Made by a program: the position numbers and the translations under genes. Positions 27,183 through 36,318 of a stretch of DNA of 64,000 nucleotides are shown one piece after another. The DNA lies in assembly GCA_900547755.1 (NCBI GenBank), contig URIC01000003.1, positions 9,069 through 73,068 of the forward strand, read 5' to 3'. The stretch comes from an uncultured Bacteroidales bacterium. GTDB lineage: Bacteria; Bacteroidota; Bacteroidia; Bacteroidales; Muribaculaceae. Under the pieces are notes generated by a model. The model was not told where the DNA came from, did not search any database, and worked only from the letters and a program-made list of their open reading frames with translations. Position 1 is the stretch's first letter; each line of letters starts with the position of its first letter.

Positions 27183-28838
27183 TCAGCCCTTCAGACGGGC
27201 GTCGCGACGCTTCATGGCCTCCCGGTAGGCATCCAGATACTTGCCGATGAAAATTTGCCAGGATGCCTGCTCGGCCGTACGGCGGGCCGCCTCGCGCATA
27301 TCGCTCATCTGTATGGAGTCGCAGCAGTCGACATAACGCACCTTTTGGGCTATCTCGTACTTGGCTGCCTCATAATTCGAGTCAGTGCGCTCCACCACCT
27401 CGGCTCCGCAGTCTGCAAACGTGCCGTCGAAATTGTCCATAATCCACTGGCCGAAACCGGCCTTGTCCGTAGACACCGTAGGCACACCGAAGGATATGCT
27501 CTCCAAAGGAGTGTATCCCCATGGCTCGTAATAGGACGGGAATACAGTCAGGTCCAGACCCGGCATCATCTCGTAGTAAGTCATGTCGAGGATACCGTCT
27601 TTGCCGTCCAGGTAACAGGGCATATATATAAAGGAAACATTTTCCCGCGCGTTATTGTTGCCGCCCAGCTGCATGAGACGGCAGAAAATAGAGTCGCTAT
27701 CCTCGTTGTGCAGTCTGTGTGAGGAGAAATTCAGCTCCGGCTCTGTCCCGATACGTCCCTGCATGCGGTCCTTTAGCCCCGATACCGGAGCGGCACTCCA
27801 TGCAGGCACAAAGATAAAAGCCACCGCTTCACGTTCAGGATGCTCACGGCGTACCAGCTCCATGGCATCGATGTAGAGGTCTATCCCCTTGTTGCGATAC
27901 TCGTTGCGGCCCGATGTGGCCACCAGTAGCGCGTCGGACTCGACGGTGCGCCCGCACAGAGAGGACGCCAGTGCCAGCAGCTTGCGCCGAGACTCCCGGC
28001 GAGCCGCTGTCCACTTCGCTCCCTTAGGCACGAAGTCATTCTCAAAACCATTGGGTGTCACCACCTGAGGCGTCATCTCCAGAAGCTGGGTACACTCCCT
28101 TGCTGTGACGTCGCTTACGGTAGTAAAACAGTCGGCGCGGTGGGCGGCCGCCTTCTCCAGCGAATGTTTGCTCTCCATATTGAGTTCCCGGGCCATCTGG
28201 TCGCCATGATAGCCGTAGAAATAGTCATACAGAGGCTTCCCGTTACTGCAGATGCTGCGCCCGATGCTTGTGGCATGCGTGGTGAACACTGTGGCGATAC
28301 GCGGAGCCTCCGCCTCAAGCCACAGCAGACCCATGGATGTGGTCCATTCATCGAAATGCGCTATCACGCGCTCGGGGTCAGCGCCCAGCAGTTCAGCGAG
28401 CCCCTTTATCACGATAGCCGATGCGATTCCGAAAGCGCACCCCTCGGAATAATCGCCATAGGCATGCAGGCTGTCTACTCCGTACAGCTCCCACATACGT
28501 CCATACACCTCAGGCAGATGCTCAGAGGTCTTGCCGCAATCCACTAACACGGCTATCGGCTTGCCAGGCACCAGCCAACGGCCCACACGTACCTTGATGT
28601 CCCAAGGCAACCTGAGGCGGGAAGAAGCCCGGTTAAGCAATGTCTTGTACTCTTTGAACACAGGGCACGGATGCTCAACGGTCCACACATCGGGACCTAT
28701 GAATACGACCCGGTCCGGACTCTTTTCCTGCAAAGCCTTGGCCTTGCTTGAGAGAACGGTGTAAATACCACCTATCTTATTACACACTTCCCAACTGGAC
28801 TCAAATAGACGGTCATACGGGAGATTGGCGTTCTGCAT
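27183..28838 (-). CDS. Glycogen synthase, GT3 (eukaryote-like) family
   Basis: This 551-residue glycosyltransferase elongates glycogen from a nucleotide-sugar donor. It begins with the GT3 signature LFESSWEVCNKIGGIYTVLS (residues 11-30, with the donor-binding KxGG-like loop), has FTTHATSIGRSICS, and the C-terminal acceptor/donor segment PSYYEPWGYTPLESISFGVP with the E-x7-E pair. GT3 enzymes are related to yeast and animal glycogen synthases rather than to GlgA (GT5), and are the usual form in Bacteroidota. It is the first gene of the pair with alpha-glucan phosphorylase. Confidence 0.93.
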   Translation of the reverse strand: MQNANLPYDRLFESSWEVCNKIGGIYTVLSSKAKALQEKSPDRVVFIGPDVWTVEHPCPVFKEYKTLLNRASSRLRLPWDIKVRVGRWLVPGKPIAVLVDCGKTSEHLPEVYGRMWELYGVDSLHAYGDYSEGCAFGIASAIVIKGLAELLGADPERVIAHFDEWTTSMGLLWLEAEAPRIATVFTTHATSIGRSICSNGKPLYDYFYGYHGDQMARELNMESKHSLEKAAAHRADCFTTVSDVTARECTQLLEMTPQVVTPNGFENDFVPKGAKWTAARRESRRKLLALASSLCGRTVESDALLVATSGRNEYRNKGIDLYIDAMELVRREHPEREAVAFIFVPAWSAAPVSGLKDRMQGRIGTEPELNFSSHRLHNEDSDSIFCRLMQLGGNNNARENVSFIYMPCYLDGKDGILDMTYYEMMPGLDLTVFPSYYEPWGYTPLESISFGVPTVSTDKAGFGQWIMDNFDGTFADCGAEVVERTDSNYEAAKYEIAQKVRYVDCCDSIQMSDMREAARRTAEQASWQIFIGKYLDAYREAMKRRDARLKG

Positions 28839-28918
28839 ACGAATATAAATAAAAAGGTTGCTAATTTATTCAAACCAAACAATAAGGAATAGCAACAAAA
28901 CTCTAATCTTTGAGACCG

Positions 28919-28949
28919 CAAAGATAATCAAAAATTTCCAATCCCCAAA
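28919..28949 (-). promoter_or_regulatory. Promoter for the glycogen pair
   Basis: Minus strand: TTTG (28949-28946), 19 nt, TATCTTTG (28926-28919). The leader to the glycogen synthase ATG is about 75 nt. Confidence 0.7.
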
Positions 28950-29051
28950 ATTTCAGCACAATCGCACACCTCCGACAACAGCTGCGACATACGTAAAAAG
29001 CGACCTCAGACAATATGCAAGAAAAAAATAAACACAAAAAACAGCCAAATA

Positions 29052-29083
29052 CTTGGTCAATTAAAAAAAAACCTCTAACTTTG
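29052..29083 (+). promoter_or_regulatory. Promoter for tRNA-Ser
   Basis: CTTG (29052-29055, consensus TTTG), 20 nt, TAACTTTG (29076-29083), about 33 nt ahead of the tRNA. Confidence 0.75.
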
Positions 29084-29116
29084 CACACGCAAACCGGGAA
29101 ATCCGGTGAAGCCTTT

Positions 29117-29203
29117 GGAGAGGTGGGTGAGTGGCTGAAACCACCAGTTTGCTAAACTGACGTAGGAGCAATCCTACCACGAGTTCGAATCTCGTCCTCT
29201 CCG
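29117..29203 (+). tRNA. tRNA-Ser (anticodon GCT)
   Basis: Class II cloverleaf: acceptor GGAGAGG paired with CCTCTCC, anticodon loop TTGCTAA giving GCT, variable arm with the stem GTAGGA/TCCTAC, T-arm ACGAGTTCGAATCTCGT. CCA is not encoded. It borders an accessory defence gene, a common place for integration. Confidence 0.95.
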
Positions 29204-29219
29204 CCGATTCAAGAGTTGA

Positions 29220-29245
29220 CCCGCTGAAATCCAGCGGGTTTTCTT
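29220..29245 (+). terminator. Terminator after tRNA-Ser
   Basis: Stem CCCGCTG / CAGCGGG with loop AAATC and tail TTTTCTT. Confidence 0.8.
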
Positions 29246-29257
29246 ATGTCCATAAAA

Positions 29258-29283
29258 ATGGGTACCTCAAATGGGTACCCCAA
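29258..29283. repeat. 13-bp tandem repeat between tRNA-Ser and DRT gene
   Basis: ATGGGTACCTCAA is followed directly by ATGGGTACCCCAA (one mismatch). It lies between the tRNA terminator and the 3' end of the reverse transcriptase gene, where a recombinase core or arm sites might be expected. No second copy was noticed on the far side of the gene. Confidence 0.6.
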
Positions 29284-29323
29284 TAATCTGAATGATTTTA
29301 ATATATAAATAGGTACGCTCGTG

Positions 29324-32300
29324 TCAGTTGTTTTTGTGTTTCCATTCCTTTGAGGTCAGCGGGAGATTCCGGCGGCGACATTGAGTGTTCTGGTACTCGA
29401 ACATCGGAGGCGTCGGCTTGAAATGGCTTTTCCCTCCGTCGGGGTCAATCTGCCAACAGTATGCGTGCTCCTGGAAATCGCGAATCGCATCTATTCCAAG
29501 CGTGTCAATAAGCAGCAAGGGTTCGGCTCCTCCGGAAACACTCATTATGTTCTGTTGTGCGGTTGTCGTGGGCCTTACTACCCGCGAATCTCCGAAATCA
29601 GATGTGTTAATCTGCATTATATAGCAATGTAGGTCTCGGGCCCATGACTCAATTACATTGGAGTAATAGTTCGTGTCTCTGTTGTATTCCGAGGCTATGA
29701 TGAAGTCTACCTTTGACTTGAATAAGGCTCGGTCTGTGATATTGCTCAGTTCAAAGCAATTGTAGACTGAAAAATATGCTTTTCTCCAGTGAAATAGATT
29801 ATAATATGGGATTCGCGGGGGGCGGGGTGCCAGGTAAAAGCCATTTACAATGTGAGTCTCGGATGGCGCGGGATAATTTTTCAGACGTGGAATAATGACG
29901 CATGTGGTATAATACTTTGTGCGGACAGGCAATATTGTAACTGTGTAATTGTAAGCCGATTTCCCGAATACGACATAGTTGAGGCCGCTGACTGCCGCCA
30001 TATTTTGTCTACAGCATTGACGCACCAATAGCGGTAGCTGCTGAATGGGGACGGCGAGTTCGGGAAGCGCTATCAATTCCACCTTGTGTCTGTTGGCATA
30101 GTTAAGTATCTCAAACAGTTTTTCCTGATGCTTCTTCTTAAGGACAAAGCCTTGTCTTAAAGCCGCCTCGCAGTCTTTGGGGTCCACAAACCAGTTGACT
30201 ATACCTATAAGTTTGTTCGGTTGTGTAGGCTGCGGTTGACTTGTGCTGTCTGCCGTATCGCTGACATCAATCAGATAGTTGTTGCCATCCGGGATTACAT
30301 TAAAGAATTTGTCCGGCTCTTTCAGCCCTTGCCATCTGTAGTTGAATTCATAAAAATACCGGTGAGTCTTGTTCAATATATCTTTTGGGCAGTTTCTCGG
30401 ATTGTCGGTATTTGCCAGAACTTCAAGCAAATTTAGGTCGTGGAAATGTAGAAATACCGGTGATAATTCTCCGGCAGCCGAATTTATTTTCAGCCGCCGC
30501 AATTTTTCATAAGTGAATTGTGTCAGGTCGCTTTCCCCGTCATTGTATGACGTGTAGCAAATGCCGGGTATTCTAATATAGTTCTGCCGGAAAAGATATG
30601 ATTTACGGATACGTCGGGCTTTTTTTAGGATAACATCCAGACTGCGTATTCCTTCTTCTCTGTCTGAAGCGCCTTCAAGAATATCTGTCTTTCTGTCAAT
30701 CTTTGACGGACAAAGGGCAAATGCCATTGCAAATGAAAGATTCAGATGGGAATTTAAAGTCTGTTTAATCTGCAGGACCTGCTTAGTGTCTGTTTTCTTC
30801 TTCTCCGGTTCCACTTGCTCATTTCCATCAACCTGAATGCTCTCTATCGCCGAGTATGCCTGATTGTAGAATTTTTTTATGTTATGGTAATCTGAGGTCA
30901 ACAGAAAATATGTCGCCACCTTTTCCCATAACTGATACATATCAAGGGCTATTTTCCCGCTGAAGAATGACAGAATCTGTTTTGCTGACAGGGCATTGTC
31001 TTTTCTTTCCTGCTTGCCAGTCTCTGTCGAAGACAAGGCGAGGAAAATCTTGTGTGCCAAATAGGTCGATGCTCCGAATTTGTTTTCCGACATATTTTTC
31101 AGGCTGCGGAGCTTGTTGACGGAATCCGAGTATTCTACAGAGAAGGCTTTATCGTCAAATTCCACGTCCACCAGATTATTGAATGGCAGATAGCGGAACT
31201 CGCTGCGATTTCTGTCAACGTTCTTCTTGAACTTGTTTATGGCAGCGCGGGATGCGTCATGACGGAAATACTCCAAAACGACTTTCTTGTTTTGAATTTC
31301 CAGTCGGGTGTCATTGACCTTAATCCAGTAGCTGTTTCCTTCATATTCCAGTATATCCGTGTCTATGAAATGCTTCTTTATGAAGTTGTAAATTCGCTCT
31401 TTGTCGTCATTGCCTTGAAGGCTGTTGCATCTGAACACAAAAATCAGGTCATCCACATACCGACCGTAGTACTCCGGTTCAGCGTTCACAAGAATCTTGC
31501 TGTCAAATTCAACAAGATACCAATTTGCGAGCCACCCGGAAGAGGGGAGACCTACCGGCAAGGAGAACTCTTCTTTTTCCAGGTTTTCCTGTTTTAGCTT
31601 CAACAGAGGGATGGTACCGGTACATTCGGCATATTTCTTGTGAACCTCCTGAAGGATTTGGGTCAGCCGGAACCCCGTTCTGTCGTTTTTAATGTATTCG
31701 CCTAACTCCTGAAGGACGTTCATCCTTACAGAATAGAAATATCTCTTTATGTCAAGGCTGACCAGCGCGCAGTCCTGACTGTCATCCAGCAGAGATATTG
31801 CTTTACTCAGACCTTTGTCACGCCAATCCTGATAGCCCTTGAAATAAGGACGGAACAGCATGAGTCCGGAACTGATGATGCCGTCGGTTCTGTCTTCGGA
31901 CACAGTGTCTTCAATACAGGAAAAACGGTTGGCGTAATTGTTAGCCGGTATGTCGTGTTCAAACCTCACGGCTACTTTCATGAGCCAAAGCACCGAGAGA
32001 ATATATATTTCCACCGGTGCCTGTATCAGCACATTGTACTTCTCAATGAAGTTTTCGGTCGAGAAGTCATCGTTGGTTATAAGCCGTGCGCCTTCGGCCT
32101 CCGTTTCTGAATTTTGATGGCTTTTGAATTTTTTAGGGGTCAATATATAATCTATAGAACTCATCAACTCACTTATTCTTCCCTTTTTTAATGATATTCT
32201 CCCCCTTGTCAGTTCCTGATATAATGGCGTTATATATTTAATGAAAATATCCTTGAAGCTCTCGTCTTTCGATGCTTTACGATATAGATTCCATTCGAAT

Positions 32301-32413
32301 TCAGCAATGGCAGACTTGAGTTCAAGTCCTCCGTTGTCAAAGTATGCCATACTTTTCAACTTTCTGTAAGCCAAATAAAAGTCTTCCTGGGTCATGATGT
32401 TTTCATTAGACAT
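29324..32413 (-). CDS. Defence-associated reverse transcriptase fused to nitrilase (DRT type 1-like)
   Basis: The 1029-residue protein joins a reverse transcriptase to a C-terminal carbon-nitrogen hydrolase. RT motif A is LVSLDIKRYF (Asp221), motif B VGLPSSGWLANWYL (287-300), motif C YGRYVDDL with YVDD at 319-322, and a following motif LEIQNKKVV. A helical linker covers roughly 440-730. The nitrilase part runs from about 735 and has all three catalytic residues: Glu785 in LPELAVP, Lys845 in PRLKNY, Cys886 in VYNCFEL. This RT-nitrilase fusion is the known architecture of the UG1 group (DRT1), which protects against phages; UG5 is the alternative. The gene is AT-rich against its neighbours and sits beside tRNA-Ser. 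Mechanism is not known. Confidence 0.9.
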   Translation of the reverse strand: MSNENIMTQEDFYLAYRKLKSMAYFDNGGLELKSAIAEFEWNLYRKASKDESFKDIFIKYITPLYQELTRGRISLKKGRISELMSSIDYILTPKKFKSHQNSETEAEGARLITNDDFSTENFIEKYNVLIQAPVEIYILSVLWLMKVAVRFEHDIPANNYANRFSCIEDTVSEDRTDGIISSGLMLFRPYFKGYQDWRDKGLSKAISLLDDSQDCALVSLDIKRYFYSVRMNVLQELGEYIKNDRTGFRLTQILQEVHKKYAECTGTIPLLKLKQENLEKEEFSLPVGLPSSGWLANWYLVEFDSKILVNAEPEYYGRYVDDLIFVFRCNSLQGNDDKERIYNFIKKHFIDTDILEYEGNSYWIKVNDTRLEIQNKKVVLEYFRHDASRAAINKFKKNVDRNRSEFRYLPFNNLVDVEFDDKAFSVEYSDSVNKLRSLKNMSENKFGASTYLAHKIFLALSSTETGKQERKDNALSAKQILSFFSGKIALDMYQLWEKVATYFLLTSDYHNIKKFYNQAYSAIESIQVDGNEQVEPEKKKTDTKQVLQIKQTLNSHLNLSFAMAFALCPSKIDRKTDILEGASDREEGIRSLDVILKKARRIRKSYLFRQNYIRIPGICYTSYNDGESDLTQFTYEKLRRLKINSAAGELSPVFLHFHDLNLLEVLANTDNPRNCPKDILNKTHRYFYEFNYRWQGLKEPDKFFNVIPDGNNYLIDVSDTADSTSQPQPTQPNKLIGIVNWFVDPKDCEAALRQGFVLKKKHQEKLFEILNYANRHKVELIALPELAVPIQQLPLLVRQCCRQNMAAVSGLNYVVFGKSAYNYTVTILPVRTKYYTTCVIIPRLKNYPAPSETHIVNGFYLAPRPPRIPYYNLFHWRKAYFSVYNCFELSNITDRALFKSKVDFIIASEYNRDTNYYSNVIESWARDLHCYIMQINTSDFGDSRVVRPTTTAQQNIMSVSGGAEPLLLIDTLGIDAIRDFQEHAYCWQIDPDGGKSHFKPTPPMFEYQNTQCRRRNLPLTSKEWKHKNN

Positions 32414-32435
32414 ATTGAGGTTCGCTGATATAAGT

Positions 32436-32454
32436 GGTTACGATAATCGTCACC
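32436..32454. promoter_or_regulatory. Near-perfect 19-bp palindrome upstream of the DRT gene
   Basis: GGTTACGAT A ATCGTCACC: eight of nine arm positions pair. It lies 23 nt before the DRT start codon in the short gap after the YitT-like gene, a good place for an operator. Regulator unknown. Confidence 0.45.
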
Positions 32455-32475
32455 TGGTTTTATCCCGGTAGAGTG

Positions 32476-33237
32476 TCAGTTTTTGTGGGTGGGTTTGTAC
32501 AGGTAGCGCGCCAGGCCGAATAGGTACCGGCGGAAGCCGGGGCGGTAGTCAAGCAGATGGTCGAACCATCGCGAGTGGGCGGTGAACAGTTTTACGGCTA
32601 TGCCTACGTAGACCATGGCGAATAGGGTGCCGGGACCGATTATGTTCCACTGCCAGTGTCCGAAGAACAGGTAGCAGCTCGCTATCGCCAGGGCTACAAG
32701 TGTTGTGTCCACCATTATTTTGATTTTGGCAAACGGAGCGCCCGTGAGGCGGCTTATGGCTACCGGCAGTCCTTCGCCGGGCATCGTCACAGACCCGCAT
32801 TTCACTTCCATCGCTATGCCGAATCCCATAACCGAGCATCCGGCGAATTGCACTAAGGCTTCCGTGCCTATGTCTTCGCATACCAGCCATTGTGTGGCTG
32901 CCATATTCAGGTCTATGAACCATCCGAACACGAATCCAATCAGCAGCTGAAACAGCTGTACGGGTTCGAAACGACGCCGTAGCAGCAGAATCTGCGCGAT
33001 TACGAAGACGAAATTCATGACGATGGTATAGCCGCCTACGCTCAGGGTCGGTGCCAGACCTTGTGTCCCGGCGATGGAAAATGCAAGCGGCAATGAGGAG
33101 ATGACGCTGCTGCCGAGTGCCGATTTGATGCAAAGCACCACGCCGAGCGTCATTATGTAGAGGGAAATGAGCAGCAGCGTGTGCTGCCATATAAAGGAGA
33201 TTATTTTTTTTCTTGAGCGCGATATGGTTTCAGTCAT
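32476..33237 (-). CDS. YczE/YitT-like integral membrane protein
   Basis: This 253-residue inner-membrane protein has five or six hydrophobic segments, starting at about residue 15 (TLLLISLYIMTLGVVLCIKS) and including IVMNFVFVIAQILLL and LLIGFVFGWFIDLNM. The motif GSSVISSLPLAFS and the acidic FGWFIDLNMA segment are typical of the YczE/YitT/DUF6198 group, whose members are proposed transporters of unknown substrate. A full-consensus promoter lies about 21 nt upstream of the start. The gene is followed on the same strand by the DRT gene after 62 nt, so some read-through into the defence gene is possible. Confidence 0.85.
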   Translation of the reverse strand: MTETISRSRKKIISFIWQHTLLLISLYIMTLGVVLCIKSALGSSVISSLPLAFSIAGTQGLAPTLSVGGYTIVMNFVFVIAQILLLRRRFEPVQLFQLLIGFVFGWFIDLNMAATQWLVCEDIGTEALVQFAGCSVMGFGIAMEVKCGSVTMPGEGLPVAISRLTGAPFAKIKIMVDTTLVALAIASCYLFFGHWQWNIIGPGTLFAMVYVGIAVKLFTAHSRWFDHLLDYRPGFRRYLFGLARYLYKPTHKN

Positions 33238-33257
33238 TTACAGCCTTTTTCTGACTG

Positions 33258-33289
33258 CAAATTTACCGAAAATAACTCATTGCGACAAA
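33258..33289 (-). promoter_or_regulatory. Promoter for the YitT-like gene
   Basis: Minus strand: TTTG (33289-33286), 20 nt, TAAATTTG (33265-33258). Confidence 0.8.
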
Positions 33290-33334
33290 CCCCGCCACAC
33301 GTATATTGCCTTTTAGCGGTTGGGTGTGGCGGGG
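33290..33334 (-). terminator. Hairpin after the outer-membrane barrel gene
   Basis: Perfect 11-bp stem CCCCGCCACAC / GTGTGGCGGGG with a 23-nt loop, between the barrel gene stop and the next promoter. No T-run; probable terminator or insulating hairpin. Confidence 0.5.
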
Positions 33335-33369
33335 GCTACGGGGTTTTATCGGCGTTTTGGATATGGTTT

Positions 33370-35661
33370 TTAGAGTTGGAGGAGGGAGGAGCCGTTGTCT
33401 TGGTTGTTGAGATTGCGGCGGGCGGTTCGGAAGATGGAGCCGAAGTCGGCTGAGTAGCTTACCGAGAGGACTATCATGTTGCCGTTGTTCTTGATGAAGC
33501 GCTCGTTGTCGGAGGGATTGACGGGGGAGTAGCTCCAGGAGGGGTAGCGGGTGCCTTTCTTGTCGAACATATACATCCAGCTGGCTCCTATGAGCCAATG
33601 TTTGTTTACCTGCCATTCGAACTGCAGTGCATCGCCATTCTCTTCTTTCCCCACATGATATCCGTATAGGTATTTGCCGGGCAGTTTGCGCCAGTATGCA
33701 ATGGTGAAGGGGCCTTTGTTCCACCAGACAGTCAGGCTTCCGTCAAAAGATGTGAGTTTATGGTTCCAGTTTTCTACGGCGGTCTGATAATGTGTCAGAC
33801 ACAGATACAGGTTGGCGCCGAATCCGTGAATATCGCTGATACGCAAGGACAGATTGTTCTGAAATATGCGTCTGTGCTTTGCATTTACGGATTGTGACAG
33901 GAATAATTCGTCGCCCATGTATAGGACATCGTCTATTACGCTGTTCTTGACATAGACATATCTTGATTGAAATGATGCCTGAAATTTCCTGTATGAATAG
34001 TTCGCTCCTATGTTGTACATGAAGTTTTCAGCGACTTTAAGGTCGGGGTTGCCGTTTGAGACAAGATAGGGAGTGGTTTGCTGCGGATAGTCTGTAAGGG
34101 AGCTGAGTGAAGGGATGTTGGGACTGTATCTGAAAGACCCCTGTATGTTCCAGCTGTCGTTTATATTCCATGAAATCTGGGCGCTCGAAATATTCCGTAT
34201 GAAATTGCGTTTGTTCAGGTCATTTTTCATCCAGAACATTTTGGCGCCTGAGGAGAGAGAGACGTAGAATCTGCCGACTTGCTGCCCCAGACGGACGTAG
34301 GCATAGTTGTTGTTCTCGGTGAGTACAGGCTTGTAGTCTGAGGACAGATAGGTATTGGTGCTGTGTGATACGGTGTTCTGAATTCCGGCGGTGAGAGATG
34401 TCTTCTGACTGAAGTAATGTATATAGTTTATTTCCGAAATCAGCGAATGGCGACGGCTGTCAACGTCCATGGTGTATTCTTCCCGGCTGCCGTCGGCGAA
34501 GAGATAATTGTTGTCGCGTCTGTAGTCGTTGGCGCTCAGTGTGCCCACTACCTGCGCTTCGAGAGAGTTATTCTCGTTGAAATCCTGGCGCAGAAACAGG
34601 TCGAGCGATGGGGTGAAACTCTTGCTCGAGGAGCGGTTGTAGTTGTCGTATTCTCCGAGTTCGGAGTCTATGGTATGGGCGATGGCCCTGTTTTTGCTTA
34701 TGTTGGGCGTTGCGCTGAATGTGGCTGAAAACAATGTCCTGGCACTTGGACTGAAATCATATTTCAGTCTCATGGTATGGGTGTGGTAGCTGAAAGGGTT
34801 CCGGTCATGTTCCTCAAGGTCAACCCGGAAATCATTTCCGATGAAACTCTGTGTGGCATTGTCGTACACTTTCTGATAGTTTCGCCAAGAGGGCTGATAC
34901 ATCAGAGAGAATTGCGACGGGCCCTGATGGTAGGATGCCTTGATATTCGCATCGACGAAGGCTGTGTTGACCGCGCTTCTGCCCCAGGCGTAAATCTGGC
35001 CGCCGTCATTTCTCTTTTTCAGAGTTATGTCGATAAAGCCCGTACGGCCTGAATCGGCATAACGGGCCGGAGTAAACCTTGAATACTCTATCCTTTGTAT
35101 ATCCTTTGGCTGCAGAGCGTTGACATCGTCAATAGAAGATGGAACGCCGTTAATGAGGATGACCGGGTTTCCGCCATCCACCGTTATAGCCCTTGTTATC
35201 GGGTTTGCCATCACTCCGGGCAAGGGAAGTTTCTGGAACAGACTTATGGAGGTGGCGGATGCTTTGACATCGGCCGAGGAAGGATAGACGATGGTGCGTC
35301 CATTTTTGTTGACTACGGTATTGCCGCTGACTTGCACTTCGTCCAGCATTACGCCTTCATCCAGATAAACCACGCCTATGTTCATGTTTTTGGAGCCGGG
35401 CTCGATTATTATGTTCGTAGGTGAAAACCCTGTCATGGAAACCTCCAGGTCCAAAGAGGAATCAATTTCTGTTTCCAGTGAGAAAGCGCCATTTGCGCCG
35501 GCGGAAGCGCCGGTTACGAGTTTGCCGTCAGATAGGAGGCGGCAGTTCGCTCCGACGACTGCCGTAGAGTCGTTGGCGGAAAGGACTACGCCTTGTATTG
35601 TCTTCGCATTCAGTGTCGACAAAGTACAAATCAGAGATAGTAGAGCAATAATACGATTCAT
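33370..35661 (-). CDS. Outer-membrane beta-barrel protein with carboxypeptidase-like domain (TonB-receptor-like)
   Basis: The 763-residue protein starts with a signal peptide (MNRIIALLSLICTLSTLNAK), then a carboxypeptidase-regulatory-like domain beginning TIQGVVLSANDSTAVVGANC, a plug-like part (PGVMANPITRAITVDGGNPV, NGVPSSIDDVNALQPKDIQR), and a long beta-barrel of alternating aromatic strands ending in a hydrophobic segment. This matches the 'outer membrane beta-barrel family' related to TonB-dependent receptors in Bacteroidota. No SusD partner is adjacent, so the ligand cannot be guessed. It is transcribed alone. Confidence 0.9.
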   Translation of the reverse strand: MNRIIALLSLICTLSTLNAKTIQGVVLSANDSTAVVGANCRLLSDGKLVTGASAGANGAFSLETEIDSSLDLEVSMTGFSPTNIIIEPGSKNMNIGVVYLDEGVMLDEVQVSGNTVVNKNGRTIVYPSSADVKASATSISLFQKLPLPGVMANPITRAITVDGGNPVILINGVPSSIDDVNALQPKDIQRIEYSRFTPARYADSGRTGFIDITLKKRNDGGQIYAWGRSAVNTAFVDANIKASYHQGPSQFSLMYQPSWRNYQKVYDNATQSFIGNDFRVDLEEHDRNPFSYHTHTMRLKYDFSPSARTLFSATFSATPNISKNRAIAHTIDSELGEYDNYNRSSSKSFTPSLDLFLRQDFNENNSLEAQVVGTLSANDYRRDNNYLFADGSREEYTMDVDSRRHSLISEINYIHYFSQKTSLTAGIQNTVSHSTNTYLSSDYKPVLTENNNYAYVRLGQQVGRFYVSLSSGAKMFWMKNDLNKRNFIRNISSAQISWNINDSWNIQGSFRYSPNIPSLSSLTDYPQQTTPYLVSNGNPDLKVAENFMYNIGANYSYRKFQASFQSRYVYVKNSVIDDVLYMGDELFLSQSVNAKHRRIFQNNLSLRISDIHGFGANLYLCLTHYQTAVENWNHKLTSFDGSLTVWWNKGPFTIAYWRKLPGKYLYGYHVGKEENGDALQFEWQVNKHWLIGASWMYMFDKKGTRYPSWSYSPVNPSDNERFIKNNGNMIVLSVSYSADFGSIFRTARRNLNNQDNGSSLLQL

Positions 35662-35781
35662 ATTTTTTTATAGTTTTAGTATCGGGTCCTATCTATAAGA
35701 CGACAAAATATGTTGTTTGTGACGAGACGATGAATATTTTGCGGTAATCTTTTTGACAGGTGGCGTAAAATTCATGAAATT

Positions 35782-36318
35782 TCAGTCGGATTCGTTTGTC
35801 TCCGGGGTGAGGGTAATGTAGCGCTCGTCGGGGGCGGGAGGCTCAAAATTCTGCAGGAAGCGTACAAGGTCTTCTTCGGGAATACGTTGGTCATCGGGGC
35901 CTGCTCCTTCGCGCATGGCCAGACGCCTGCGCAGCAGGGGCGCCGGCACGTCAAGATATAGTATCAGGCAGTTTACACCGGCTTCGCGACACAGTCGCGC
36001 CACGGCATCGCGTCGCCCCCGTTTGCAGAAGGAGGAGTCCATCACCACCCGCTTGCCTTCAGCTATCTTTTCCGGCAGAGAGTCAGTCAGAGACTTCATG
36101 GCCGTCATGTATATTCTGCTGCGTGAATCCGCCGGCAGCGAGGAGTAGGACTCCCCGTACTTATCCCATACCAGTCTGTCGGCGGAGAGGCGTTCAAAGC
36201 CCGCCGTTTCCAACTTCCGGGCCATATAAGTCTTGCCGGCGCCGCTCACCCCGCACATCATGACTACATGCACGTCGGCGAGCGCCGCCGGTAATTCAAA
36301 AGCCGATATATCGTTCAT
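35782..36318 (-). CDS. P-loop ATP-binding protein / kinase (AAA_33-like)
   Basis: The 178-residue protein has a Walker A motif in MMCGVSGAGKTYMARKL (residues 20-36), a short-chain-kinase-like segment LSADRLVWDKYG, and RVVMDSSFCKRGRRDAVARL followed by a LID-like basic stretch. This resembles the zeta-toxin/polynucleotide-kinase-like AAA_33 group; the phosphate acceptor is not known. It overlaps the stop of the DUF362 gene by one base (TGATG), so the two are translationally coupled. No antitoxin-like partner is adjacent. Confidence 0.8.
   Translation of the reverse strand: MNDISAFELPAALADVHVVMMCGVSGAGKTYMARKLETAGFERLSADRLVWDKYGESYSSLPADSRSRIYMTAMKSLTDSLPEKIAEGKRVVMDSSFCKRGRRDAVARLCREAGVNCLILYLDVPAPLLRRRLAMREGAGPDDQRIPEEDLVRFLQNFEPPAPDERYITLTPETNESD

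Noticed and set aside
35782..36318. Zeta-type toxin of a toxin-antitoxin pair
   Set aside because: The P-loop kinase is coupled to a DUF362 gene rather than to an antitoxin-like gene, so a toxin call is not supported.
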